From NCBI RefSeq assembly GCF_030363035.1, contig NZ_JAUCMN010000002.1, forward strand, positions 474,890 to 538,889: a stretch of 64,000 bases of DNA, read 5' to 3'. The DNA is from Curtobacterium caseinilyticum. GTDB lineage: Bacteria > Actinomycetota > Actinomycetes > Actinomycetales > Microbacteriaceae. Shown here piece by piece: positions 36,205-44,332 of this stretch. Below the pieces are notes generated by a model. It searched no databases. It saw only the letters and a program-made list of their open reading frames with translations, and was not told the DNA's origin. Numbering within the stretch: the first letter of the stretch is position 1; the number at the start of each line of letters is the position of its first letter. The position numbers were made by a program, and so were the translations under genes.

Positions 36205-36683
36205 CCGGTCGGACGCGCCTGGGCGGTGGCGGTGGCCGTCGCGGTGACCGTGGCTCGGCGACGGTCCTGCTCGTCGCGGTGGTCGCCCTCGCCGTCGTCG
36301 TCGGTTCCGCCGCCCTGGGTGGCGCGCGCAGTCGGGTGCTCGATGCCCGCGCACGCACCGCCGCCGACGCCGCAGCGCTTGCCGCGGCCGCCGTCCTGGT
36401 GGACCGGGTCCCGGGCTCGCCCTGCACCGTCGCCGCTCGGGTCGCATCGGCGAACGGCGCCCGGGTGGGGACCTGCCGCACCGTGGACGCGACCGCGCGC
36501 GTGACGGCCGTCGTCGGCTCCGGACCGTTCGTCGTGCGCGCGGTCGCGGTGGCCGGTCCGGCGACCGGGTCGCCCGATCAGGGTGTGTATGGTGTGCACG
36601 TCGGCCCCCGGTCACCGTCGTCCCGGTCGACCCGGACACCGCAACGGTCCAGGGCCGGCACGCACCATCGATCAAGGAGTCAC
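36201..36683 (+). CDS. TadE-like protein of the Rv3654c type, open in frame into topA (no stop codon)
   Basis: Starts at GTG 36201, overlapping the tadE stop by four bases. DRGSATVLLVAVVALAVVVGSAALGG is a hydrophobic anchor. ARTAADAAALAAAAVLVD and GARVGTCRTVDATARVTAVV fit the helicase/secretion-neighbourhood TadE-like family (~110-120 residues). No stop codon follows: after VAVAGPATGSPDQ the frame continues through 36 or more atypical residues into the topA start at 36684. None of the three frames contains a stop between 36541 and 36700. Either this protein is fused to TopA, or a stop has been lost by mutation or sequencing error. Confidence 0.7.
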
Positions 36684-39458
36684 GTGCCAGGCACGAAGAA
36701 GCTCGTGATCGTCGAGAGCCCCGCGAAGGCGAAGACGATCGCGCAATACCTCGGTGACGGGTACGAGGTCCAGGCGTCCGTCGGACACATCCGCGACCTC
36801 GTCGAGCCCAAGAACCTGCCCGCCGACCTCAAGAAGGGCTCGCTCGGCAAGTTCTCGGTCGACGTCGACAACGGCTTCGAGCCCTACTACGTCGTCTCCG
36901 ACGCGAAGAAGAAGACGGTCATCGAGCTCAAGCGGGCCCTCAAGGACGCCGACGAGCTCTTCCTCGCAACCGATGAGGACCGCGAGGGCGAGGCCATCGC
37001 GTGGCACCTGCTGCAGGTCCTCAAGCCGAAGGTGCCCGTCAAGCGCATGGTGTTCCACGAGATCACGAAGGAGGCGATCCAGCGCGCGAAGGAAGCCACC
37101 CGCGAACTCGACACCGCCCTCGTCGACGCGCAGGAGACCCGCCGCATCCTCGACCGCCTGTACGGGTACGAGGTCTCACCGGTGCTCTGGCGCAAGGTCG
37201 GTCCGGGCCTGTCCGCCGGACGCGTGCAGTCCGCCGCCACGCGGCTGGTCGTCGACCGCGAGCGCGAGCGTCTGGCGTTCGTCTCGGCCAACTACTGGGA
37301 CCTGACCGCCCGGTTCGAGAAGGTCGGCGACGCTGCCTTCACCGCGCGGCTGGCCCGCCTGCAGGGCACGCGCGTCGCCTCAGGTCGTGACTTCGACGAC
37401 CGCGGCGCGCTGAAGGGCGACGCCGTCCGGCTCGACGAGGCCTCCGCCGCAGCACTCACCGCGGTGCTCGAGGGTGCGGGTGACGCCGTCGTCCGCAGCG
37501 TCGAGTCGAAGCCGTACACGCGTCGGCCCGCAGCGCCGTTCACCACGTCGACCCTGCAGCAGGAGGCCGCGCGCAAGCTCCGCTTCTCGGCGCGTCAGAC
37601 GATGAGCGTCGCGCAGTCGCTCTACGAGAACGGCCACATCACCTACATGCGCACGGACTCGTCGTCCCTGTCGCAGCAGGCCGTGACCGCCGCGCGCAAG
37701 CAGGCGTCCTCGCTGTACGGCGCGGACACGATCCCGGACAAGCCGCGCAGCTACGCCGGCAAGAGCAAGAACGCGCAGGAGGCCCACGAGGCAATCCGTC
37801 CCGCCGGTGACACGTTCCGCACCCCCTCCGAGATGGACGGCGTGCTGCGGGGCAACGACTGGAAGCTCTACGACCTGATCTGGAAGCGGACCGTCGCCTC
37901 GCAGATGGCGGACGCCAAGGGGTCGACCGCGTCGGTCGTGCTCGGCATCACGTCGACGGAGCCGGTGGCGGGCATCGCGGCGACCGCGAACGGCACCGAC
38001 GCGGAGTTCACCGCCTCGGGCACGGTGATCACGTTCCGCGGCTTCCTCAACGCCTACGAGGAGGGCCGTGACGAGGAACGCCACGGCGGCGGCGAGAACG
38101 GCGACGCCAAGCTCCCGCAGATGGCCGAGGGCGACCACCTCGGCGTGAGCGACGTCGAGGCCAAGGGCCACGACACGTCGGCACCGCCGCGGTACACCGA
38201 GGCGAGCCTGGTCAAGACGCTCGAGGAGCTCGGCATCGGTCGCCCATCGACCTACGCCGCGATCATCTCGACGATCATGGACCGCGGGTACGTGACCCAG
38301 CGGGGGAGCGCCCTCGTGCCGAACTGGATCGCGTTCAGCGTGGTCCGCCTGCTCGAGGACCACTTCGGCGACCTCGTGCAGTACGACTTCACGGCCGGCA
38401 TGGAAGAGGACCTCGACCGGATCGCGAGCGGTGACGCCGACCGCACCGACTGGCTCACGGGCTTCTACTTCGGCGGCGGCGACCACCGCGGTCTCCGGAC
38501 CGTCATCGACAACCTCGGCGAGATCGACGCGCGCGACATCAACTCGGTCGAGCTCGCCCCGGGCCTGACCCTGCGCATCGGCCGGTACGGCCCGTACATC
38601 GAGGTGCCGAGCGACGACCCCGAGAAGCCCCGGCGCGTCAACGTGCCCGAGGACCTCGCGCCTGACGAACTGACCGCCGAGAAGGCGAAGGAGCTCGTCG
38701 ACGCTCCCGTCGTCGGCGACCGTGTCGTCGGGATCAACCCGGAGACGGGCAAGGAGGTCCTGGCGAAGGACGGCCGCTTCGGTCCCTACGTCACCGAACG
38801 CACCCCCGAGCCGGAGCCGACGGTGGATCCGTCCACCGGCGAGGTCGTCGAGCCGGTCGCCGAGCAGGCACCGGCCACGGCGACCGCGACGGCGGCGAAG
38901 GGCACGACGAAGGCCCCCGCGAAGAAGACGACGAAGAAGGCCGCGGCGCCGAAGGAGCGCACCGCGTCCCTGTTCAAGTCGATGGACCCGCAGACGGTGG
39001 ACCTCGAGACCGCGCTGAAGCTCCTCGACCTGCCCCGGGTCGTCGGCAAGGACCCGGAGTCCGGTGACGACATCACGGCGCAGAACGGTCGCTACGGCCC
39101 GTACATCAAGAAGGGCACGGACACCCGGACGCTGCCGAGCGAGGACGCGATCTTCGACGTCGACCTGCCCGGGGCACTCGAGCTGTTCGCGCAGCCGAAG
39201 TACGGCGGCCGTCGCACCGCGAGCTCCGCGCTCAAGGAGTTCGACGCCGACCCGGTGTCGGGCAAGCCGATCAAGATGAAGGACGGCCGGTTCGGGCCCT
39301 ACGTCACCGACGGCGAGACGAACGCGACCATCCCGCGGGGCGAGGACATCGAGACCGTCGACCACGCGCGTGCCGTGCAGCTCATCGCCGACAAGCGCGC
39401 CAAGGGCCCGGTGAAGAAGAAAGCGCCGGCGCGGAAGACCGCGGCGAAGAAGAAGTGA
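36684..39458 (+). CDS. topA: DNA topoisomerase I
   Basis: 924 residues from GTG 36684 (AAGGAG 4 nt upstream). It relaxes negative supercoils. The Toprim domain opens with KLVIVESPAKAKTIAQYL and has DEDREGEAIAWHL. The active-site Tyr321 lies in ITYMRTDSSSLS; PRYTEASLVKTLEELGIGRPSTYA follows. The C-terminus lacks Cys4 zinc fingers and has three Toprim_Crpt-like repeats (ETGKEVLAKDGRFGPYV, DITAQNGRYGPYI, PIKMKDGRFGPYV) and a Lys-rich tail, as in other actinobacteria. A -10-like TATGGT (36588-36593) lies inside the upstream gene. tmk overlaps its stop. Confidence 0.97.
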   Translation: MPGTKKLVIVESPAKAKTIAQYLGDGYEVQASVGHIRDLVEPKNLPADLKKGSLGKFSVDVDNGFEPYYVVSDAKKKTVIELKRALKDADELFLATDEDREGEAIAWHLLQVLKPKVPVKRMVFHEITKEAIQRAKEATRELDTALVDAQETRRILDRLYGYEVSPVLWRKVGPGLSAGRVQSAATRLVVDRERERLAFVSANYWDLTARFEKVGDAAFTARLARLQGTRVASGRDFDDRGALKGDAVRLDEASAAALTAVLEGAGDAVVRSVESKPYTRRPAAPFTTSTLQQEAARKLRFSARQTMSVAQSLYENGHITYMRTDSSSLSQQAVTAARKQASSLYGADTIPDKPRSYAGKSKNAQEAHEAIRPAGDTFRTPSEMDGVLRGNDWKLYDLIWKRTVASQMADAKGSTASVVLGITSTEPVAGIAATANGTDAEFTASGTVITFRGFLNAYEEGRDEERHGGGENGDAKLPQMAEGDHLGVSDVEAKGHDTSAPPRYTEASLVKTLEELGIGRPSTYAAIISTIMDRGYVTQRGSALVPNWIAFSVVRLLEDHFGDLVQYDFTAGMEEDLDRIASGDADRTDWLTGFYFGGGDHRGLRTVIDNLGEIDARDINSVELAPGLTLRIGRYGPYIEVPSDDPEKPRRVNVPEDLAPDELTAEKAKELVDAPVVGDRVVGINPETGKEVLAKDGRFGPYVTERTPEPEPTVDPSTGEVVEPVAEQAPATATATAAKGTTKAPAKKTTKKAAAPKERTASLFKSMDPQTVDLETALKLLDLPRVVGKDPESGDDITAQNGRYGPYIKKGTDTRTLPSEDAIFDVDLPGALELFAQPKYGGRRTASSALKEFDADPVSGKPIKMKDGRFGPYVTDGETNATIPRGEDIETVDHARAVQLIADKRAKGPVKKKAPARKTAAKKK

Positions 39459-40090
39459 CCGGACGCTTCATCACCCTCGAGGGCGGTGACGGCGCGGGCA
39501 AGACGACCCAGGCCGAGCTCCTGACCGCATGGCTCGAGGAACACGGTCGCACGGTGGTCCGGACGCGTGAGCCCGGTGGCACCGAGCTCGGGCAGCGCAT
39601 CCGCGAGATGGTCCTGCACGAGCGGGGGCACGTGGCACCACGGGCCGAGGCGCTGCTGTACGCCGCCGACCGCGCCCACCACGTCGAGACGATCGTGCGT
39701 CCGGCCCTCGCGCGTGGCGAGGTCGTGCTGCAGGACCGCTACATCGACTCCTCCGTGGCGTACCAGGGCGTCGCCCGTGGCCTCGGGGCCGACCGGGTCC
39801 GCTCGGTGTCCGAGTGGGCGGCCGACGGGCTCGCGCCGGACCTCACCGTGCTGCTCGACCTCGACGTGACCGCGGGGCGCGCCCGGGTTGCAGCAGCCCG
39901 GGGTGCCACGTTCGACCGACTCGAGTCTGAAGCCGCGACGTTCCACGAGGCCGTCCGCCGGGCGTTCCTCGACGCGGCGGCGGCGGAACCCGAGCGGTTC
40001 CTCGTCGTCGATGCCGGGGCCGCCGCCGAGGACGTCCAGCGCGCGATCCGTGCCGGCGTGGGCCCGGTCGTCGGCATCGGTGCAGCGTGA
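39455..40090 (+). CDS. tmk: Thymidylate kinase
   Basis: 211 residues; makes dTDP from dTMP. P-loop FITLEGGDGAGKTTQ, TREPGGTELGQRIR (the DRX/EPGGT motif), QDRYIDSSVAYQG and the lid region with ARVAAARGATFDRLE. GTG 39455 overlaps the topA stop by four bases. The topA-tmk-holB order is conserved in actinobacteria. Confidence 0.96.
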   Translation: MTGRFITLEGGDGAGKTTQAELLTAWLEEHGRTVVRTREPGGTELGQRIREMVLHERGHVAPRAEALLYAADRAHHVETIVRPALARGEVVLQDRYIDSSVAYQGVARGLGADRVRSVSEWAADGLAPDLTVLLDLDVTAGRARVAAARGATFDRLESEAATFHEAVRRAFLDAAAAEPERFLVVDAGAAAEDVQRAIRAGVGPVVGIGAA

Positions 40091-40103
40091 CGGTGGTGCC
40101 TGC

Positions 40104-40109
40104 CAGGAT
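40104..40109 (+). promoter_or_regulatory. Possible -10 element of holB
   Basis: CAGGAT ends 6 nt before GTG 40116; leaderless spacing. Confidence 0.35.
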
Positions 40110-40115
40110 GGCCCC

Positions 40116-41258
40116 GTGAGCGTGTGGGACGGCCTGACCGGGCAGGACGAGGCGGTCGCCGCCCTCCGCAGTGCGGCCGAGGCGCCCGACGGCACCGGCG
40201 GCATGACCCACTCGTGGCTCATCACCGGCCCGCCTGGCTCCGGACGGTCCAACGTCGCCGCAGCCTTCGCCGCGGCGCTGGTCGGGCCCGGTCCGGACGA
40301 CGACCACACGTTGCGGCAGATCACCGCGCGCACCCACCCCGACGTGTCGGTGCTGACGACGCAGCGCGTGATCATCACGATCGACGAGATCCGGCAGCTC
40401 GTCACGTCGTCGCACTACTCGCCGTCGGTCGGTCGGTACCGCGTGGTCATCGTCGAGGACGCCGACCGCATGACCGAGCGCACCTCGAACCTGCTGCTCA
40501 AGGCGCTCGAGGAGCCGCCGGAGCGCACCGTGTGGATCCTCTGCGCCCCCAGCGAGGCGGACCTGCTGCCGACCATCCGGTCGCGTGTCCGTTCGGTGCG
40601 CCTCCGAGTGCCCGACATCGCGTCGGTCGCCGAGCTCATCGTCACGCGCACCGGGGTCGACCGCGCACTCGCCACCGACGCGGCCCGCCAGGCGCAGAGC
40701 CACATCGGGATGGCACAGCGACTCGCGACGAGCGAGGACGCTCGCGGTCGTCGTCGTCGCACCCTCGAGACCGTGCTCGGGGTCCGCTCCGTCGGAGACG
40801 CCGTGATGGCCGCCGCCGAGCTGCTCGCCGTGGCCGACGAGGACGCCAAGGCCATCACCCAGCAGCGTGACAGCGAGGAACGGGACGCGGCGCTGCGCTC
40901 GCTCGGCGTGGAGCCGGGCGGCACGGTCCCGCCGGCGCTCCGGTCGCAGCTGCGTGCGCTCGAGGAAGACCAGAAACGCCGCGCGACCCGGAGCCTCCGC
41001 GACGGGCTCGACCGCATCCTCGTCGACGTGTCGTCGCTCTACCGCGACCTGCTCCTGCTCGGGCTCGGTGCGCCGGCCGACCCGGTCAACCTGTCGATGC
41101 GGGACCAGCTGGACCGGGCGCTCGAGGTCGTCACGCCTGCTGCCGCGCTCGAGGTGCTCGACGCCGTCGCGCTCGCCCGGCAGCGGATCGCTGCGAACGT
41201 CGCCGCGCTGCTTGCCCTCGAGGCCCTGTTGGTCACCGTCGCGCGCCCGTCGCGCTGA
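40116..41258 (+). CDS. holB: DNA polymerase III delta' subunit
   Basis: 380 residues. Clamp-loader subunit that partners DnaX. DGLTGQDEAVAALRSAA, a P-loop-like GPPGSGRSN in which Arg replaces the usual Lys, VIVEDADRMTERTSNLLLKALEEPPERT, and a sensor-1 region ILCAPSEADLLPTIRSRVR. The zinc-binding cysteines of many delta' proteins are absent; GPDDDHTLRQITARTHPDV stands in that place. GTG 40116 was chosen because the family N-terminus begins VWxxLxGQ. A tandem repeat array follows. Confidence 0.94.
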   Translation: MSVWDGLTGQDEAVAALRSAAEAPDGTGGMTHSWLITGPPGSGRSNVAAAFAAALVGPGPDDDHTLRQITARTHPDVSVLTTQRVIITIDEIRQLVTSSHYSPSVGRYRVVIVEDADRMTERTSNLLLKALEEPPERTVWILCAPSEADLLPTIRSRVRSVRLRVPDIASVAELIVTRTGVDRALATDAARQAQSHIGMAQRLATSEDARGRRRRTLETVLGVRSVGDAVMAAAELLAVADEDAKAITQQRDSEERDAALRSLGVEPGGTVPPALRSQLRALEEDQKRRATRSLRDGLDRILVDVSSLYRDLLLLGLGAPADPVNLSMRDQLDRALEVVTPAAALEVLDAVALARQRIAANVAALLALEALLVTVARPSR

Positions 41259-41349
41259 CGGACGCTCCCGTCGCGCTGACGGGCGCTGGTCGCGCTCACC
41301 GCGGGGATCGCGCGGCGGCGCCCCCACAGGGGCCGTCACCGCCGGACGA

Positions 41350-41600
41350 CGGGAGGCGCGTGGCGGACGCGCCACGGGTGTCCCGGGGCCACGAGAGGCC
41401 GGAAGGCGCGTGGCGGACGCCGCTACGGGCGTCCCGGCGCCACGCGAGGACGGAAGGCGCGTGGCGGACGCCGCTACGGGCGTCCCGGGGCCACGAGAGG
41501 CCGGAAGGCGCGTGGCGGACGCCGCCACGGGCCTCCCGTCACCACGCGAGGACGGCAGGCGCGTGGCGGACGCTGCCGCGGGTCTCCCGTCCGTCCCGCC
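41350..41600. repeat. Five-unit 51-bp tandem repeat derived from the family-1 palindrome
   Basis: AGGCGCGTGGCGGACG recurs at 41354, 41404, 41455, 41506 and 41557 (spacing 50, 51, 51, 51). Each unit contains both a GGAAGGCGCGTGGC arm and a GCCACGGGC/GTCCCG-type arm, and the first and last units keep the outer GGGAGGCGCG and CCTCCCGTCC of the dispersed palindrome. The periodic frames on both strands look like protein only because 51 is a multiple of 3. The flanks 41259-41349 and 41601-41664 hold no gene, only a C8 run at 41602-41609. Confidence 0.85.
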
Positions 41601-41652
41601 GCCCCCCCCGGAGCCTGCGCACACCCGCAGCCGAGCGCCCGGGTCACCGTGA

Positions 41653-41658
41653 GAAGAT
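41653..41658 (+). promoter_or_regulatory. Possible -10 element of the TetR gene
   Basis: GAAGAT ends 6 nt before ATG 41665; weak match to the consensus. Confidence 0.3.
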
Positions 41659-41664
41659 CACGAC

Positions 41665-42300
41665 ATGCCCGACGCCGAACCCGGACTGCGCGAACGCAAG
41701 CGACGTGCCACCCGCACCGCGATCCAGCAGGCCGCACTGCGGATCGCCATCGAGTCCGGCTGGCCCGCGGTGACGGTCGACGAGATCGCCCGTCGTGCCG
41801 ACGTCTCCCCGCGGACGTTCTTCAACTACTTCCCGAGCAAGGAGCAGGCGATCCTCGGTGACGACCCGACCCTGCCGGAGGGCGACGCGCTCGACGTGTT
41901 CCGCGCAGGAGGTCCGTCGGGGGAGCTGCTGGCGGACCTCGGCACGCTGCTCGTGCACGCAGCCGAGGAACTCGTCGACGACCGCGGGCTGCTCGCCGAA
42001 CGACAGCAGGTGCTCCGCGCCGCGCCCGAGCTGTTCAGCAGGCGGATGGCGTCGATGAAGGAGTTCCAGGCCCAGGTCGAGGACGCCGTCGCGGTCCGGC
42101 TGACGGCGACGGAGACGGACCTGGCGGACGACCGCGATGCCCTCCGTCGCAGGGCACGACTGGCATCCGTCGTCGCGCTCGCGGCCCTCCGGCACGCGTG
42201 GTGGGAGTGGTCGGACGGGGCGACCGAGACGCACCTCGTCGACGAGCTCCGGCGGTCGTTCGACGAGCTCGGCGCGCTCGTTTCGCATTCGCTCGTCTGA
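41665..42300 (+). CDS. TetR/AcrR-family transcriptional regulator
   Basis: 211 residues. The N-terminal HTH spans ~12-60: RKRRATRTAIQQAALRIAIE, then VTVDEIARRADVSPRTFFNYFPSKEQAI, the standard TetR signature. The C-terminal ligand-binding half is helical and unassigned (ELLADLGTLLVHAAEELVDD...). There is no adjacent efflux or enzyme gene on either strand that would name its target; the neighbours are a tandem repeat and a tRNA. Confidence 0.92.
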   Translation: MPDAEPGLRERKRRATRTAIQQAALRIAIESGWPAVTVDEIARRADVSPRTFFNYFPSKEQAILGDDPTLPEGDALDVFRAGGPSGELLADLGTLLVHAAEELVDDRGLLAERQQVLRAAPELFSRRMASMKEFQAQVEDAVAVRLTATETDLADDRDALRRRARLASVVALAALRHAWWEWSDGATETHLVDELRRSFDELGALVSHSLV

Positions 42301-42344
42301 ACCTGTACAGTAGTGACCCGTGCCGCTCCGGAGACGGAGCGTCC

Positions 42345-42417
42345 GCCGCCTTAGCTCAGTCGGCAGAGCGATTCACTCGTAATGAATAGGTCGTCGGTTC
42401 GATTCCGACAGGCGGCT
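42345..42417 (+). tRNA. tRNA-Thr (anticodon CGT)
   Basis: 73 nt. Acceptor GCCGCCT/AGGCGGC, D-arm AGCTCAGTCGGCAGAGC, anticodon stem ATTCA/TGAAT with loop CTCGTAA, T-arm GTCGGTTCGATTCCGAC, discriminator T, no encoded CCA. A TACAGT hexamer at 42306-42311 is a plausible -10. Confidence 0.97.
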
Positions 42418-42424
42418 CGACACC

Positions 42425-42461
42425 GGAACCCCCGGTCGGACAGTGTCCGACCGGGGGTTCC
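42425..42461 (+). terminator. Terminator of tRNA-Thr
   Basis: GGAACCCCCGGTCGGAC (42425-42441) pairs perfectly with 42445-42461, loop AGT, followed by CGTCGTT. It may also stop the convergent phosphatase gene from the other side. Confidence 0.85.
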
Positions 42462-42521
42462 GTCGTTCGTGGGCGACCCTCCGCTGCCCGACACGAGTGC
42501 GTCGGGCAGCGGAGACCTGCC

Positions 42522-44186
42522 CTACGGCAGGTAGTAGGTCGGGTTCGGCAGCTTGATGCTCCGGTCCGCCGACCCACCGATCAGGTCGCTGTACTGGTCG
42601 CCGACGTTCGCGACCACGTCGTACCCGCCGCCCGCACGGGACTCGATGTGCGCCCGGGTCTGCGACTTGTACTCGATCGTGGTGCACTTGGCGGCGGCGC
42701 AGGAGACGTAGGACGGCTGCTGCGATGCGCCGGTCCCGGTCCACTTCGTGTAGTACGTCCGCGTGCCGTGCTGCACCGCGCTGAACCGGGGGTACCCGAC
42801 GGCGTTCAGGTTCGCGATGGTCGCACGCTGCTGGTCGTCGTTGCGGCCGGTGAGCCCGATGACCGTGCAACCGGCGCGCTCGGCCACGGACACGAGCGAG
42901 CGCATCGACGGGGTGGCGGGGAAGCGCTCGTCCTGCACCCACTCGTCCTGCCGCGCCGGGTCGAAGACGAAGTGCATGTCCGCGACCTCCATGTCGTACG
43001 TCCAGAGCGTCGTGTCGTCCGCGTCGAGGACGATGGCGGGGTTGCGGTGCTGGTGACGCGCGACCGAGCACTGGCGGGCGACCACGGGTGCCTGCTGCGC
43101 CACGAGCCGACGCATCTCGCGGATGTACGGCGAGTCCGTCTTCGCCGCGATGCCGGTGCCGGGGTCGCCGTAGTACGTCGCGATCGTCTTCTTGACCGAG
43201 TCGATGTTCGGGATGCCCTCGCCGCCCTGCGTCGCGCCGGACGAGCCGTCGGCCGCCATCGTGAACCGCGTCCGGGGCGTCAATCGCGGCTCGCGCACGC
43301 CCGGGAGGTCCGCCGAGGGGAGGAAGTAGGTCGGGTTCGGCAGCTTCACCGACCGGTCGGCGTACCCGCCCTGCAGGTCGCTCCACTGGTCGCCGACGTT
43401 GAGCGCGATGTCGTAGCCCAGGTCCTGCTCGATGTGCTTGCGCGTGAGGGCCTTGTACTCGACGGTCGTGCACGTCGCGGTGGCGCAGTGGACGTACGAG
43501 GGCTGCTGCGACGCCCCCTTCCCCGTCCACTTCGTGAAGAACCGGTCCTCCTGGAACGCGGTGTAGCCGACCTTCGCCAGGTTCTGCAGCGTCGCGGTCT
43601 CCTGGTCGTCGTTGCGGCCGGTGAGGCCGAAGACCGTGAAGCCCATCGCCTCGGCCCGGTCGACGAACCCGACCATCGACGGGACGGCGGGGAAGCGCTG
43701 GTCCTGGACCCACTCGTCCTGGCGGGCGGGGTCGAAGACGAAGTGCATGTCCGCGACCTCCATGTCGTACGTCCAGAGCGTCGTGTCGTCGGTGTCGAGC
43801 ACGATGGCGGGGCGCTGACCGTGCCGCACGGCGGCGTCGTGGATGCGACGGAGCTGCCGGGTCTCACGGTCGATGACGGACCGCACCTCGCGGACGTAGG
43901 GCGAGTCCGTGCGGTCCGCCAGGCCGGTGCCGGGGTCGCCGTAGTACGTCGCGATGGTCTTCTTGACCGAGTCGATGTTCGGGATGCCCTCGCCGCCCTG
44001 CGTCGCGCCGGACGAGCCGTCGGGGGCCATCGTGAAGTGGGTGCGCGGGGTGAGCGTGGAACCCCGCCCGCTCCCGGAGCCGGGTGGTGCCCAGCCGTGC
44101 GCGTCGGCCGGTGCGGCGACGAGGACGGTGGACGCGGCGAGGAGCGCGGCGCTCGTGGCGACGGCGGTGAGGACGGATCGGCGCAT
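42522..44186 (-). CDS. Secreted HAD-family acid phosphatase with internal duplication
   Basis: 554 residues. A cleavable signal peptide (LTAVATSAALLAASTVLVAAPADA) is followed by two tandem HAD copies, ~45-300 and ~302-554. Each begins LTPRTxFTMAxDGSSGATQGGEG, carries nucleophile motif I (IVLDTDDTTLW in copy 1, IVLDADDTTLW in copy 2), motif II-like VFGLTGRNDD / VIGLTGRNDD, and NVGDQWSDL / NVGDQYSDL for motif IV. Both catalytic centres look intact. The copies align at a constant 771-bp offset and share DNA-identical runs of 62 and 67 bp. It resembles class B/plant-type acid phosphatases; likely phosphate scavenging outside the cell (inference). Confidence 0.9.
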   Translation of the reverse strand: MRRSVLTAVATSAALLAASTVLVAAPADAHGWAPPGSGSGRGSTLTPRTHFTMAPDGSSGATQGGEGIPNIDSVKKTIATYYGDPGTGLADRTDSPYVREVRSVIDRETRQLRRIHDAAVRHGQRPAIVLDTDDTTLWTYDMEVADMHFVFDPARQDEWVQDQRFPAVPSMVGFVDRAEAMGFTVFGLTGRNDDQETATLQNLAKVGYTAFQEDRFFTKWTGKGASQQPSYVHCATATCTTVEYKALTRKHIEQDLGYDIALNVGDQWSDLQGGYADRSVKLPNPTYFLPSADLPGVREPRLTPRTRFTMAADGSSGATQGGEGIPNIDSVKKTIATYYGDPGTGIAAKTDSPYIREMRRLVAQQAPVVARQCSVARHQHRNPAIVLDADDTTLWTYDMEVADMHFVFDPARQDEWVQDERFPATPSMRSLVSVAERAGCTVIGLTGRNDDQQRATIANLNAVGYPRFSAVQHGTRTYYTKWTGTGASQQPSYVSCAAAKCTTIEYKSQTRAHIESRAGGGYDVVANVGDQYSDLIGGSADRSIKLPNPTYYLP

Positions 44187-44332
44187 GGAGACCTGATCAC
44201 CTTCGAGTCGGGGGCCTGCCCCCGGTCGGGGGACACGAGCACGCTAGTTGCCGGTCCGCCGACAGGTCCATGTGGGTCCGCTCAGGAACGACGCTCCGGC
44301 GAGCGGGACGCGTCGGCTGGTAGACAGGACCC

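Noticed and set aside
41350..41600. CRISPR array or repeat-protein gene
   Set aside because: Units are directly adjacent without unique spacers, and the periodic peptides appear on both strands only because 51 is divisible by three.
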